A DNA stretch of 64,000 nucleotides from Sphaerolaimus hirsutus. Its lineage: Eukaryota; Nematoda; Chromadorea; Monhysterida; Sphaerolaimidae. The stretch is taken from NCBI GenBank assembly GCA_964036195.1, contig CAXIWS010000707.1, positions 45,464 through 109,463 on the forward strand, given 5' to 3'. Positions 24,901 to 34,300 of the stretch are shown here, piece by piece. The notes beneath the pieces were generated by a model that was not told the origin of the DNA, searched no databases, and saw only the letters and a program-made list of their open reading frames with translations. The stretch's first letter is position 1; the number at the start of each line of letters is the position of its first letter. The position numbers and the translations under genes are program-made.

Positions 24901-27900
24901 GTAGAGGCTATAAATGGCGCTAGCGCCATAACGGCATTCTGCCACCATGTAGGAAAAATTTGAGGGGGGCCCCCCTCAAAGGGGGAGCTGAGCCCCCCCT
25001 GTTCGCCGGGCTCCGTAAACAAGCACCCCCCCACTCAAAAATTCTGGTTCAAACGATATGACTTTTCGATATTGATATTCGATCTTTTTTCAAAATTTTC
25101 AATATCTATATTCCATTTAAAAAATGGTCAATATCCGATTATCGATACATTATATCGTTTGAACCCTAGCTGAGCCCCCCCCCCTTCGCCAGGCGCTCTG
25201 TAAACAAACAGACCCCCGCTCAAAAAATCCCGGATATGTCCCTGCCTGACCACAATAATAAAAAATACTAACCTTTCGAATATTGCGCGAAAGCGAGTGC
25301 CGGGTATGGGAGCCAGGCAGTGTCGTTGAACGACTCCTTCGCATCTGGGTCAAAACCCGCCCCGGTCCTCTCCCTACGCAGCCGCATTTCTCTCGCCCTC
25401 CGTGAGTTGGAATCCATTTGAGATTCGAAGACTGCGAGCAAGCCAGCACCGCGCCGGGCCAACGTTTGCTCTTCGGTCTCCAATCTCTCCGGATTAGGCA
25501 CGTTTCTGTCCGGATTTGGAATGACGTGTGCCCAGTGCGATGCGTTGAAACACGGCCGCTTTCGTGATTTTATGGTAGTCTTTTTTCGTCTGCGTTTTGG
25601 GTAAATAGTTATCTAATTATGTGACGAAAACTTTCAACATGAAAAACTGTGCAAAGGCACTCAGCTATTCATGTATCCACCGTATTTCTTCGAAATATGC
25701 CCCTCGTTTGACCCCCCCCCCACCCCCCTCAAAACTTGCACAAACCCCTGATCACCATAGTTGGTAGCTTAGCTTTTTTCATTCGAAAATCACTACCTAT
25801 TCCCTGAACGTTGGCACTTAGACTTAGCCAGAAATTGAAGTATAAAAAATATACTTCAAAGTGTCCCCTAACTCATACATGTCACCGTTGGCTAAGTTCC
25901 AATGGAACTGTACACAACCACCCCTCAACGTAGGGTTGGGACGATATATCGTATCGAACATCGAATATCGTAAATATATACACCATTTTTCATATCGAAT
26001 ATAGATATTGAAAATTTTGAAAAATATCGAATATCGATATGAACCATTTTTTCTCTCTCGATATTTACGATATCACCTTAAAGATACCATTCAGGTGAAA
26101 AACGCAATTGAATAGGGAAAAAATAACCGTATATCCCGGCATCTTGGCGCCATACAAAATAATGGCGCCGGGCGCCAAATTGGCGCCAAGCGCGCCATTC
26201 GAAACAATGGCGCCACAGAAAAGGGCGCCAAGCGCCAATGGCGCCATTCCATCACTAGTTGTGAGCCTCGTTTAAAGAGATTATCAACCATATTTGTGAC
26301 CAAATGGAAGTACAATATGACAGTTGAAATGTGCCCTGCCCTGCTATACCAATAGCAAAATATCGAAAAATCAAAAAAATCAATATCGAATATCAGAAAA
26401 ATATATCAAATATCGATATCGATAAGTCATATCGTCTGAACCCTACCTCAACGCTAAAAAAAAATCCTGGCTACACCACTGAAATTACCTGCAGCCAAAG
26501 GAACTTGTGTTTGTAAACGTCCAGCGCCATCATTGTTTCTTCTTCCTCGTTCAACTTATCATCCCAGTAAACATTTCCATTGTCTGCCACCCTCATGATT
26601 TGCCCTTTCAGAACGGGCACGCCCCTGTAAAAAAAAGAGTTATGTAGAGTTCAGGGGGTGTGCCTCAGCGCAAGTGTGAACCCCATGCGCTGGTTATAGG
26701 GTGTAGGGTTGGCCGATGTTTTTTTAAAACGTTTTTTTTAAAAAAAACGTTTTTTTTTTAAAAACATGACGTCCGAAATGTTTTTTTTTTAAAAAACATC
26801 GGCCAAAATTTTTAGTACTAAGCACTAGGTATTTTGCAAAATTTTTGCGCGCAAGCGCGCAATTTCACACACAAATTGACATTGGTGGTTGTTTTCATTG
26901 GTTTTGTTGCATTTTTAGTATCAAAACATCCATTTCTATGTGCTACCATGGGTGAAAAAGCCGACATATGTTGCTGTAATATATAATATTGAGGTAATGT
27001 GCTTCCATGTACCTCCACAGTGTGTAACTTCACTCCCAAAGTAACAACCTCCTTTTATAACCTTGTTTGATCACCATTCCGTGCCAAACTTTACCTGAAG
27101 TCACAAACATTCGACTATAAGGCGATATACGAACGATATGTTGACGAAAAATGGATATTTTTGATACAAATCAAGGACGTATCCAGGGGGGGGGGGCGGG
27201 GGGGGGCTGCAGCCCCCCCCCCCTTCCCGGGGTGAGACCTAAAAAGCCCCGGAAAATGCAACTTTTCATGTATATTTTTCTATGTTTCTCAAAAATTTTG
27301 CGCGCAAGCGCGCAATGTCTTCCCGATGCATTGTATTTTCAGCGGATCGGTCCCTGTAAACAAAGATCCTCGGAAATAAGCATATTTTTGCGACTTTCGC
27401 TGTATATGTATGCATATTTACATACATATAAAGCGGTTCCTGGCGCTGGCGCCAACGCCAATAACGCCATGGTGTGGCGCCTTTGTATGGCGCTAGCGCC
27501 AAAACGCCTTTCCGCCCCTATATAGGGAAAAATTTTAGGGGGGGGCTGAGCCCCCCCCCGTTCGCCGGGCTCCGTAAACAAGCAGCCCCCCCCCCGCTCA
27601 AAAATCCTGGATACGTCCCTGATACAAATCACCACTTATAATGCTATTCCATGGCTCCACAGCCATTATATGGTCATATTTAACATCACAGAGTATTGCC
27701 AGTGTCTGATATACCTATATATGTTGACACTAGGTCATATCTGGGAGCTTTTAAAAAAAACGTTGTTTTTTTTAAAAAAAACATCGAGTTAAAAAAAAAC
27801 GTTTTTTTTCCCAACCCTAGGTGTGGCCCACCACACTCGATAAAGAGATTTGCTGCGCCGTGTCCCAGCACAGCACAGCGCAGCGTGCATAGCATTGCTA

Positions 27901-29919
27901 CAGCATCGCAGCCGACACACAATTTTTCAGATTTGCAAATGAATGCACATTTATTGATTGTGAGTCGGCTGCGATGCTGTAGCAATTGGAACACGGCGCA
28001 GCAAATCTCTTTATTGAGTGTCAGATCCTGGCTTAGTGCCAAATGCCATTTCAACGGCTTCTTTAACAGCAGAAAAAAGATGAGCATCTTTTCAATTTGT
28101 ACTGTACAATAACAGCTGATCGTGATACGCAGTACAAAACAGTACAAATTGAAAAGGTGCTCATCATATTTCTGCCTGAAAGAAGCCGTTGAAATGGCAT
28201 TTGGCACTAAGCCAGGAATCTGTTCTGTCTTCCAGCCAAATTCTGGCCTTGAACAACAGAATATAAGCAAATAAACTGAAAAGAACGGAGCAATGTTATC
28301 ACTGCACTGCATTTTTGTATAAAAACGTGTGGGCCGTTTACATGGGGGTTCCAGCGGTTGCTCCAATGGGCTTTTAGACAACTGTTTGGGCTACTTATTC
28401 TATCGGGTGAACTTTGCCGTAAGCTTAAGTTGGGGGGGGGGCGTGCGTGGCACAACTCTTTATAGAAAAATCGCTAGGGTCCGGATCGAGGTAAATGGGG
28501 GTTTATACTACTAAAAATAGCTGAAAGTCGGCGATGAAGGAAGATGAACTAGTCATTTTGTAGGTGAAAATCTATAAAAAGGTATGAAAAATAGCGATTT
28601 TGAGCGAAAATTCGGGTAGTTTCTCAAAAATCTCCAGATACATAGGTAGATAGCTAGCTGGGCGATTGGGGGGCAACCCCCCTTTCCTACCCCTGGACAC
28701 ACCACAGGCTAGTGCTCACGAAGAAGAATAAATACATACCCTATACAAACCTTTTGCCTTTTCTGCCGCCGCGGCCGCTGGGCTTTTTCGCAGCTGACTT
28801 TTTCGCAGTGGACTGTTTCGCAGCCACTTTTTTCCCTGCGCCCGCTTTCGTCGCCACAGCTCTTTTTTTCTTCATCTGGGCCGCTTGTTTTTTTCTGAAT
28901 GCACTCTGCCTTGCCGCCGAGTGCTTGCTCGTACCCGGTTGATCCGAGTCACTGTGAGAGAGAGAGAGCGGAATAACGGCGTTAAAAAAAACCACCTTGA
29001 TGTGACAACAACCTTAAATTAAGTAAATATTCAGGTGGTTATCAGCCAACTTGTGCACGCAGGGGGAAGATTTTTGATCAGTCAGGGGTGGGAGCAGGGG
29101 TATTTTGAATTTTGACCCTCCTAGTGGTTGGATAGATAGCAAATCGCTTCTCCGGAGGGATAGATAGCTGAAAAATTTCCTGGGGGAGGGGGGGGGGTTG
29201 TGGTGGTTCTATATATAGGCTTTTTCTGGGCATGGAAGGAAGAATAGGGAGAAAAATCGCTAAAATTAGGTGTAAAATAGCTCAAAAATAATATACAAAA
29301 GCATTTAGTACTAAAAAATAGCTGCAAATAGGCAAATAGGAACCAGAACTATGATTTTGGATGTGAAAATCGATAAAAAGGTATGAAAAATAGCGATTTT
29401 GAGCGAAAATTGGGCTATACTTTCTCAAAAATTGCTGGGATATCGCTGGGTAGATAGCTGGGCGATTTGGGGGGGGGGGGGTTAGGGGGTAGTAGCCCAA
29501 AATTGGATAGATAGCTGAGCGGCCTACGGGATAGATAGATAGATAGATAGCTGGGCGGTTTGGGGGGAACCCCCCCCCCCCCATTTGAGACCCCTGGGTG
29601 GGAGGGGGGTTGGATAGATAGCTGAAATTTTGGGGAGCGGTGCGGTTGGGGGAGGTTTCGGGGGAAAACCCTGCGTGTGCGACGCCCCAACTTAGGGCAT
29701 CGGCAAAATGGAAAAATAAATTTAAAAAATAAAAAAGCCACTTCCCGACCCCACTTACGTGTCAGAGGACACGCAATCGGCGCTGCTAGAGGCCTCCTCC
29801 TCGGTGTTTTCTTCGAAGTCCGTCCCGCCCGACTCGCCATCGCTGGAAGAAGAGCTAGAGTCACTGCCACCAGCCATCCTCTCCACCATCAGATCCTGGT
29901 CCATTTCGTCGTCACTCAT
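5799..29919 (-). CDS. Large multi-exon gene of unknown function (at least 22 exons)
   Basis: I do not recognise this protein. The gene starts at an ATG at 29917-29919 and ends at TAG 5799-5801. Exons I can place (5' to 3'): 29759-29919, 28751-28951, 26489-26624, about 25273-25579, 22728-22900, 22003-22422, 21121-21372, about 20154-20331, 19030-19210, about 18541-18808, 18212-18364, 17409 (or 17421)-17534, 15833-15946, 15240-15432, 14482-14756, 14197-14295, 13425-13589, 11961-12110, 11602-11745, about 10795-11052, 6442-6568, 6244-6369, 5799-5948. Splice sites are canonical and reading phases agree at nearly every junction. The exceptions are the 21121/20331 junction and the 10795/6568 junction, where an exon is probably missing, and 18541/18364, which needs a weaker donor. 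The protein is Ala/Lys/Ser/Pro-rich with a basic N-terminal part, so nuclear location is an inference. It is divergent from the Harbinger transposase at 31381. Confidence 0.75.
6600..8040. other. Intronic or intergenic repeats; no exon identified
   Basis: Contains C-rich tracts (6725-6780), part of a 'tacgcacaaatgccc' repeat also present near 10000-10690, an inverted repeat with a (TA)n loop (about 7608-7699) and a (CA)n run (7705-7750). A missing exon of the large gene could lie here, but I could not place one with confidence. Confidence 0.5.
8049..8684. mobile_element. hAT-type MITE, GGCGCCA-rich family
   Basis: The ends TAGTGATGGAA and ..TTCCATCACTA are inverted repeats flanked by a perfect 8-bp duplication, ccgtccac (8041-8048, 8685-8692). 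Both arms are filled with GGCGCCA-type palindromic repeats around an AT-rich centre. A relative is nested inside the MITE at 25931-26445 and a one-ended piece starts near 15093. Confidence 0.85.
9179..9333. repeat. Foldback element with 44-bp arms
   Basis: accattcacacggaattgtc and the following bases to 9223 are repeated as an almost exact reverse complement at 9289-9332. The inner parts are also partly complementary. Transcribed, it would form a long hairpin. Confidence 0.8.
10085..10615. repeat. Nested foldback elements
   Basis: The outer arms (about 10085-10160 and 10553-10615) are inverted copies, including gcagatgttcact and ctcatatctg. A second inverted repeat is nested inside: aagccctgtaaagtgtcaag at 10358 is mirrored at 10522-10541. 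A relative of the outer element lies near 6780-7010. Confidence 0.7.
10795..13589 (-). CDS. Large gene, exons 17-20: coiled coil and APTNAGP repeats
   Basis: Exon 17 (13425-13589) has a clear amphipathic helix with QEAIASLFDMQAQLDCMRAQL, likely a coiled coil. Exon 18 (11961-12110) is Lys/Gly/Ser-rich. Exon 19 (11602-11745) is Ala/Lys/Thr-rich. Exon 20 (from 11052, left end about 10795) is Ala/Pro-rich with four or five tandem APTNAGP units made from a 24-bp DNA repeat. Phases agree from 17 to 20. The next placed exon (6568) does not match the end of exon 20, so at least one exon is missing between 10.8 and 6.6 kb. Confidence 0.65.
11123..11197. mobile_element. hAT-type MITE, CGGGAT family, 75-bp copy
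   Basis: TAGGGTTCAAACGGGAT at the left and its inverted copy at the right, flanked by a perfect 8-bp duplication, ccctagcc. It is a minimal member of the family seen at 24050, 32293 and 36234. Confidence 0.85.
12783..12903. mobile_element. hAT-type MITE, GATAT family, short copy
   Basis: The ends TAGGGTTGGGACGATAT and ..GTCCCAACCCTA are flanked by a perfect 8-bp duplication, ggagtgac. The inside is AT-rich with repeated ATATCGA. Confidence 0.85.
12956..13405. mobile_element. hAT-type MITE, CAGGGACGTATCC family, full copy
   Basis: The ends CAGGGCCGTATCCAGG and CCTGGATACGTCCCTG lie inside a perfect 8-bp duplication, acccagac (12948-12955, 13406-13413). The inside has long G and C runs, a GGCGCCATGG palindromic block and TATGTATGTAAATA-like repeats. 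It sits 20 bases downstream of exon 17 of the large gene, on the intron side of the donor. Confidence 0.9.
14197..17534 (-). CDS. Large gene, exons 12-16, KAPGKSQ repeat region
   Basis: Exon 12 (17409 or 17421-17534), exon 13 (15833-15946), exon 14 (15240-15432), exon 15 (14482-14756) and exon 16 (14197-14295) have GT..AG borders, and every phase agrees. Exon 15 has three or four tandem copies of a roughly 20-residue unit, KIAAPAAATIPVKAPGKSQ, followed by a Lys-rich tail. Exons 14 and 16 are Ser/Lys/Gly-rich. This looks like a disordered, basic linker region; the reading frame is kept open over five short exons, which argues for selection on the protein. Confidence 0.75.
15432..15832. repeat. 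Intron with (TATC)n and GATA-rich relics
   Basis: A (CTAT)n microsatellite at about 15467-15507, then C-rich relics of a family also seen at 17200-17400, 28550-28690 and 29100-29640 (phrases such as gatagatagctgagc). No exon. Confidence 0.7.
16737..17132. mobile_element. MITE with TACCGTATTACCTCGAA ends
   Basis: Inverted ends taccgtattacctcgaatt and cgaggtaatacggta, with C-rich tracts next to each end. Same family as 5314-5770 and 36744-37161. Confidence 0.7.
17642..17759. mobile_element. hAT-type MITE, CAGGGACGTATCC family, deleted copy
   Basis: Both ends are intact and flanked by a perfect 8-bp duplication, aacatggt, but only 118 bases remain. The middle is gone, leaving G and C runs able to form one hairpin. 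It shows that ends alone are enough to mark the family. Confidence 0.9.
18212..20331 (-). CDS. Large gene, exons 8-11, with a duplicated exon
   Basis: Exon 8 (about 20154-20331) is Pro/Ala-rich and ends in KSCPPKKERK with a GTTGGT donor. Exon 9 (19030-19210) is Pro/Val/His-rich and ends at GTGAGT. Exons 10 (about 18541-18808) and 11 (18212-18364) share HSSDFITRLGDRA and HSSEYVTRLNARA at the same relative place, and the similarity is visible in the DNA too, so one arose from the other. The 10-to-11 junction is in frame only if a GTTTCA donor is used instead of GTCAGT four bases earlier. Exon skipping or alternative use of 10 and 11 is possible. Confidence 0.7.
19262..19626. mobile_element. hAT-type MITE, CAGGGACGTATCC family
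   Basis: Ends CAGGAACATATCCAGG and CCTGGATACGGCCCTG with a perfect 8-bp duplication, acactact (19254-19261, 19627-19634). It lies in the intron just upstream of exon 9 of the large gene. Confidence 0.9.
20820..21070. repeat. GACTCGACTCG-rich repeat
   Basis: Degenerate ACTCGACTCG and CTCGAGG repeats between gggcttgaa and ttcaaggcc, which look like short terminal inverted repeats of another small element. No target duplication was clear. Confidence 0.5.
21121..21372 (-). CDS. Large gene, exon 7 with 24-residue tandem repeat
   Basis: 84 codons in phase 0, from a CGCGCAG acceptor to a GTAAGTA donor. The exon carries two adjacent copies of a 24-residue unit of the type VTPNxSARSNVxxVPLED..VPR (about 21160-21310). 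The copies differ at several residues, so the duplication is not recent. A hAT-type MITE (21396-21836) sits 24 bases upstream of the acceptor, within the intron's 3' end. How this exon joins the next one is unresolved: phases do not match the only candidate acceptors near 20331. Confidence 0.7.
21396..21836. mobile_element. hAT-type MITE, CAGGGACGTAGCC family member
   Basis: Ends CAGGGACGTAGCCAGG and CCTGGCTACGTCCTTG match the family, but the flanking octamers are only partly alike. The left end is 24 bases from the acceptor of exon 7 of the large gene. Confidence 0.8.
22003..25579 (-). CDS. Large gene, exons 4-6, CxxC-containing segment
   Basis: Exon 4 (about 25273-25579) encodes CFNASHWAHVIPNPDRNVPN and a highly charged Arg/Glu helix. 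Its 5' border is the least certain, since several AG sites fit. Exon 5 (22728-22900) is Pro/Ala/Arg-rich. Exon 6 (22003-22422, 140 codons) is the largest block, with a CAKC pair near its start and a CEDC pair about 75 residues later, followed by a helical LLHMRLYVDVYQRMAD segment and an acidic end. The paired CxxC motifs could bind zinc. Phases fit across all three. The large MITE 23762-24838 lies in the intron between exons 4 and 5. Confidence 0.75.
23762..24838. mobile_element. hAT-type MITE, CAGGGACGTATCC family, carrying a nested MITE
   Basis: The ends are intact and flanked by a perfect 8-bp duplication, ctctaaat (23754-23761, 24839-24846). The copy is about 1.08 kb because another hAT-type MITE (24050-24663) inserted into it. 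Confidence 0.9.
24050..24663. mobile_element. hAT-type MITE, CGGGAT family, nested copy
   Basis: Ends TAGGGTTCAAACGGGAT and inverted copy, flanked by a perfect 8-bp duplication, cccatatg, inside the element at 23762-24838. Filled with (GGGATC)n. Long Asp-Arg or Ser-Arg open frames across it are repeat artefacts. It is younger than its host copy. Confidence 0.9.
25931..26445. mobile_element. hAT-type MITE, GATAT family, carrying a nested GGCGCCA element
   Basis: Ends TAGGGTTGGGACGATAT and ..GTCTGAACCCTA with a perfect 8-bp duplication, cctcaacg (25923-25930, 26446-26453). A GGCGCCA-rich piece ending in CCATCACTA (about 26140-26258) is nested inside. Confidence 0.85.
26489..29919 (-). CDS. Large gene, N-terminal exons 1-3
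   Basis: Exon 1 (29759-29919) encodes an acidic Ser/Glu-rich start (MSDDEMDQDL.., then GGSDSSSSSDGES) and ends at a perfect GTAAGT donor. Exon 2 (28751-28951) has a TCTCACAG acceptor and encodes a Lys/Ala-rich stretch like a histone H1 tail (AAKQSTAKKSAAKKPSG). Exon 3 (26489-26624) encodes a mixed, folded-looking segment with NGNVYWDDKLNEEEE and a Trp-rich end. The three phases fit exactly. Only exon 3 looks like part of a globular domain. The introns hold MITEs at 27172-27621 and 25931-26445. Confidence 0.75.
26703..27830. repeat. Larger dispersed repeat bounded by AAAAAACGTTTTTTT ends
   Basis: Begins tagggttggccgatg with A/T runs and ends in ..cccaaccctag after similar runs. The inside shares long similarity with 12230-12380, 16080-16330, 17850-18180, 39420-39720 and 62440-62830 (for example ttttcattggttttg and gcgcaagcgcgcaatttc). 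A CAGGGACGTATCC-family MITE (27172-27621) interrupts it. Confidence 0.65.
27172..27621. mobile_element. hAT-type MITE, CAGGGACGTATCC family, full copy
   Basis: Ends CAAGGACGTATCCAGG and CCTGGATACGTCCCTG with a perfect 8-bp duplication, atacaaat (27164-27171, 27622-27629). It is nested in the larger repeat at 26703-27830. Confidence 0.9.
27835..28220. repeat. Two adjacent foldback elements
   Basis: First: arms near 27835-27920 and 27960-28022 (gcatcgcagccgac mirrored as gtcggctgcgatgc). Second: arms near 28024-28110 and 28145-28220 (gccatttcaacggcttcttt mirrored further on). They lie head to tail with almost no spacer. Confidence 0.75.
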
Positions 29920-30948
29920 CCTGAGCTACGACAGACGGGAGCGCAATCTGCAGAATTACGGAGTGTGTTTCAGACAGATTGATATGTAGAGCTATACATA
30001 CATATTTTTACATTTGTACCCCCACGCGGTTAATATAGAGTGTAAATCGTTCCCTCCCCTGAGGGGATATATAGCTGAAGAACATTTTTGGGCTGGGTTG
30101 GGGGGGGAGCTATTATTCGCGAAATTTGGGGCAGAATTCCTCAAAAATCGCTCCAGATGCGGATAGCTGGACAATTTTGAAGAGGGATATGTAGACAAAA
30201 TTTGGCCTCCAGGATAGATAGCTAAATAGCTGGTGGACTATCCGGCCTACTAATCTCCTCTGGAGCGATATGAAAAATTTTGAGAAAAGAAAAATGCGGG
30301 GTAGTGACTACTAACTTGCGTGCGTGGCGCGATCACTCCCGGGTGAATTTTTGCCGGAAAATAGTCAATCGAAACGTAGCGTCGACAGAAATCGCTGAAA
30401 CAGAGTACCTTTCGTCCCGACGCTTTTACCTTTTATTTGAATATTTTGAAAGATGTAACATGTACAGTATTTATGTTTCATACGTTGTTTTTACGTAATG
30501 ATGTCATTCAGCTGAATGCTGATTGGATGAGAACTGCGGTAAGGTGCTGTTTACAACTACGGTATGTCTCATTCGGTGTACACAGTTGTACACCAAATGT
30601 CTCCTGCCAACGTGAATCTATGTCTATCAGAATATGGCTAAATGTACACTTTTCAGCTGAAATGCATCAAATTTTGTCTAAAAATGTGATGAAGTATTGT
30701 TTTGCATGTCAAAACTTTTGAGATAATAAATATACATATGTGTAAATACATATTGACGTCATTCACAAAACTAAATTACACGATTATTATCTCTGGTCGG
30801 TCTCTTGGAAAACTGCCAAAGTTGTTCATTTAGAGCGCGCATCCGAAAATTGCGTTTGCGGCGCTTCAAATTGACGCTCGGCAAGCTGAAAATTAGCTGA
30901 CGTACGCGCGTGTGAGCGTGCGACACAAAAAGCTAATCGTCACGTGTG

Positions 30949-30980
<32 letters not shown>

Positions 30981-31380
30981 CGCACGTGTGAAACACCTTC
31001 GAAGTGAGTACATCAAGATCTAGCTTATGTTGGACAGACGGGCGGGAATATTGTGTGGGGTGGGAAGCTTGTGTGGGGTGGGCAGGCTGGCAGTCGGGGA
31101 GAAAAATATGGAATGGTGCGACTCTGTGATCAAATGAGGTAATTTACACAGGCCATACTATAGTTCAACTACTGTAAATCCTCTAATAAGTCACCCACCA
31201 ACCCACCTCCATCGAATACCTCCCCCCCTCGAATACCCCCCCTCTCGAATAAGTCCCCCTCAAAAAGTTCTGACAAAAATATAACTCCCCGGGGACTTAT
31301 TCCAGTATATACGGTAACTGCAATTTTGTGCATTTTATTTTCACCAATTTTCAATTGGCAGATAATCGGCAGTGAGCGAT
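29920..31380. promoter_or_regulatory. Divergent intergenic region between the large gene and the transposase
   Basis: About 1.46 kb separates the two start codons. It contains GATA-type relics, an (AGGC)n run at 30950-30980 and a small MITE (31170-31316) only 65 bases before the transposase ATG. I see no strong TATA box; promoter function is inferred from the divergent layout. Confidence 0.5.
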
Positions 31381-34300
31381 ATGTCCGCGAACGATAATCT
31401 ACAAGAGGGGCAGGGCGATTTGGTGGCTGGTCCTGGTCATGAGGTGGTCGTGCTCCAGGAACAAAACAACCGCGATGACGAGCAGGAGCGAAAACTTTTC
31501 AGGCGGGTATGTTATAGAGTATATGGATGGCTGGCTGGCGGCCCGAGTCTCTTAACTGTTTTTTTTCTAATAAATGATTTTTTATCGATCCCTAGTTATG
31601 AGGAATGACAATAGCATATTTCTTTACCGTATTTCTACTAATAGAAAAGCACCGTTATAATTTTGTCAAAGTTTTTTCCTTCCATTCTATTGGAGGTACC
31701 GTTCTATTGTTTTCGGCGGTGTGAAAATGTACCAAATCCTGCCGTTCTATTGGAGGTGCCGTTCTATTGGAGGTATGCCATTATATTAGAAGAAATACTG
31801 TAGTCACAATGTGAGCATGTCTGTAATATTGATACATTTGCGCAGAAGATGAAACGGATAAAAAACAAGTGCGAAACGCTAGAACTTGCACTGGAGCAGC
31901 TGGAATATGGCGGGAGTGTGCATCGCAGAATTCTAGCTGAACTGACAAGACAGAGAGTTAAAATGCGGCGGCTTGTGTTGGACGCGAGAAATTTGCGGAG
32001 GTACTGGGTTAGACCGGGGCACAAAGACCAGCGTAAACACGGACGCGCCTGGTACCAGCAATCACTCGTTCGCTTTAGGCAGATCGATCCCGACCTTTTT
32101 CAGGGTATCCTAAGAGTTGGTTGTCACAGATTGGAACGTTTAAAATTTTATTTGTTTATTTATCAGATTTATCAATTAATTGCGCTGTTCTCCAGGTTTT
32201 TTACCGTCGCGGGGGCTGGGTAGGTTGCAAAGTGGGGATATATGAAAGATATTGGGGGGGGATATATGGGCTCTTTCCATGTATACAAGGCCTAGGGTTC
32301 AAACGGGATCCTGATCCCGATCCCCGACCCCGTGAAATACCGGGATTTAGCAGTCCCGATCCCGATCCCGAAACCCCAATCCCGATCCCGATCCCGAAAT
32401 CCAAAAATACCAATCCCAATCCCGATCCCGAAAACTTTCAAATCCCGATCCCGATCCCGAGAATCTCCCAAGTCCGGGATCCCGATCCCGGAAAAATTAC
32501 TGGAAAATATCAAAAGTGAAAAAACGACGTTTTTGCATGCAAAAATGTGAACGCAAACCCCCAGCGTTCATTTTATGCCACGTTTCTGGCATCCAACAGT
32601 GTTTTTAGACAATTATGAACAACTGTGGATGCCAAAACATTGGCCAAAACCTCTATCCCAAGACCCCAATCCCGATCCCGAAAAAATGCCAATCCCGATC
32701 CCGATCCCGATCCCGTGACCCCAATCCCGGTCAATCCCGATTCCGATCCCGATCCCGAAATCTCAAAATACCAATCCCGATCCCGATCCCGAAACCCCAA
32801 TCCCGATACCGATCCCGAAATCTCAAAAAGTGAATCCCGATCCCGATCCCGAAAAGTCAATCCCGTTTGAACCCTAACAAGCCCAGCGGAAAAAATGCAA
32901 AAAATTGCCAAAACATGTTAAAATAGCTAATAGACATATAGCTGACAATAGCGATTTTGTAATTGAAGAAATAAATTTCTTTGAATGGGCTTCCACACAC
33001 TGGATGTCAGCTGTATTTGTGTCAACTAAATGTCAACTGAATTTAAGTGATACTGTGATTTCAACTTATCTATCTGATGAGCATAGTTAATTTTACTTCA
33101 TGACATTTCATTTTCATTGTTCCTGTTAAGTGTGAGATGCTTTTTACAAACTTCTTGTATTATTCAATTGACACTGAGTTGACGCTAATTTGCGATGTCA
33201 GCTAGTGTGTGTGGGCCCAATGTAACTCCCTGCTTTAATGTCCTATTTTCAATTCCAGCTAACGCCAAACGAATACGACGCAATTCTGGAAGGCGTGCGG
33301 GCAATACAACCGGAACCAAAGAACACTCGGGAGGATACGATAAGCGTGTCCGAACAATTGAGCTTTCTCCTCGAGTTTATGGCTGATGGCCCATCACTAA
33401 CCGCCTTGGCCGCGAAATACCAGGTAGGTAGGTAGGTAGGTAGGTAGGTAGGTATGGTTTGTACTCTTTCAAGGGTATCCAGGGACGTATCCAGGGACGT
33501 ATCCAGGATTTTTGAGCGGGGGGGCTGCTTGTTTACGGAGGCCGGCGAGGGGGGGGGCTCAGCCCCCCCCCCCCTAAAATTTTAACTACATAGTGGCGGA
33601 ATGGCGCTGGCGCCATTAGTAGGCGCCACGCCATGGCGCCATTGGCGTTGGCGTCAGCGCCATGGAATGCTGTATATGTATGTAAATATACATACAAAAC
33701 AGCAAAAAAAAACACAACATTGAGTGTATCTATAATGATTTGTGGCCACATGAAGCAAATCCAATGATAATACCTTATATCTGGTGAAGAATGCGCGCTT
33801 GCGCGCAAAATTTTTCACGCTGACGTTGAAAAAGTCGCATTTTCCGGTCACTTTTTGGTCTCGCCCCGGGAGGGGGGGGGGGGCTGCAGCCCCCCCCCGC
33901 CCCCCCCCCTGGATATGGCCCTGGGGGTATCCAAGATTTTGACCCTCGTGGGGGTGTAGATAGCAAATCGCTCGGGGGGTAGATAGCAAATCGCTCCTCT
34001 GGAGTGATAGATATTGAAAAAAATTTGGTGGGGGGGGGCTCGCGAGGGCAAAATCAGGGCCGTATCCAGGGGGGGGGGCTGCAGCCCCCCCTCCCGGGGT
34101 GAGACCTAAAAAGTCCCGGAAAATGCAATTTTTTCCTATACATTTTTCGAGGTTTCTTATAAAAAATTTTTGCGCGCAAGCGCGCAATTTCTTTCCCATA
34201 CATTATTCTTTCCCATATATTTTTAGCGGATCGGTCCCCGTAAACAAATATCATTGAAAATGAACACATTTTTGCGACATTCGCTGTATATGTATGCATA

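Noticed and set aside
27686..28381. 231-residue minus-strand frame
   Set aside because: It spans two foldback elements and A/T runs; composition and structure are those of the repeats.
33424..33460. Regular short repeat that might be read as a CRISPR-like array
   Set aside because: It is a pure tetranucleotide microsatellite without spacers; no CRISPR array is present in the window.
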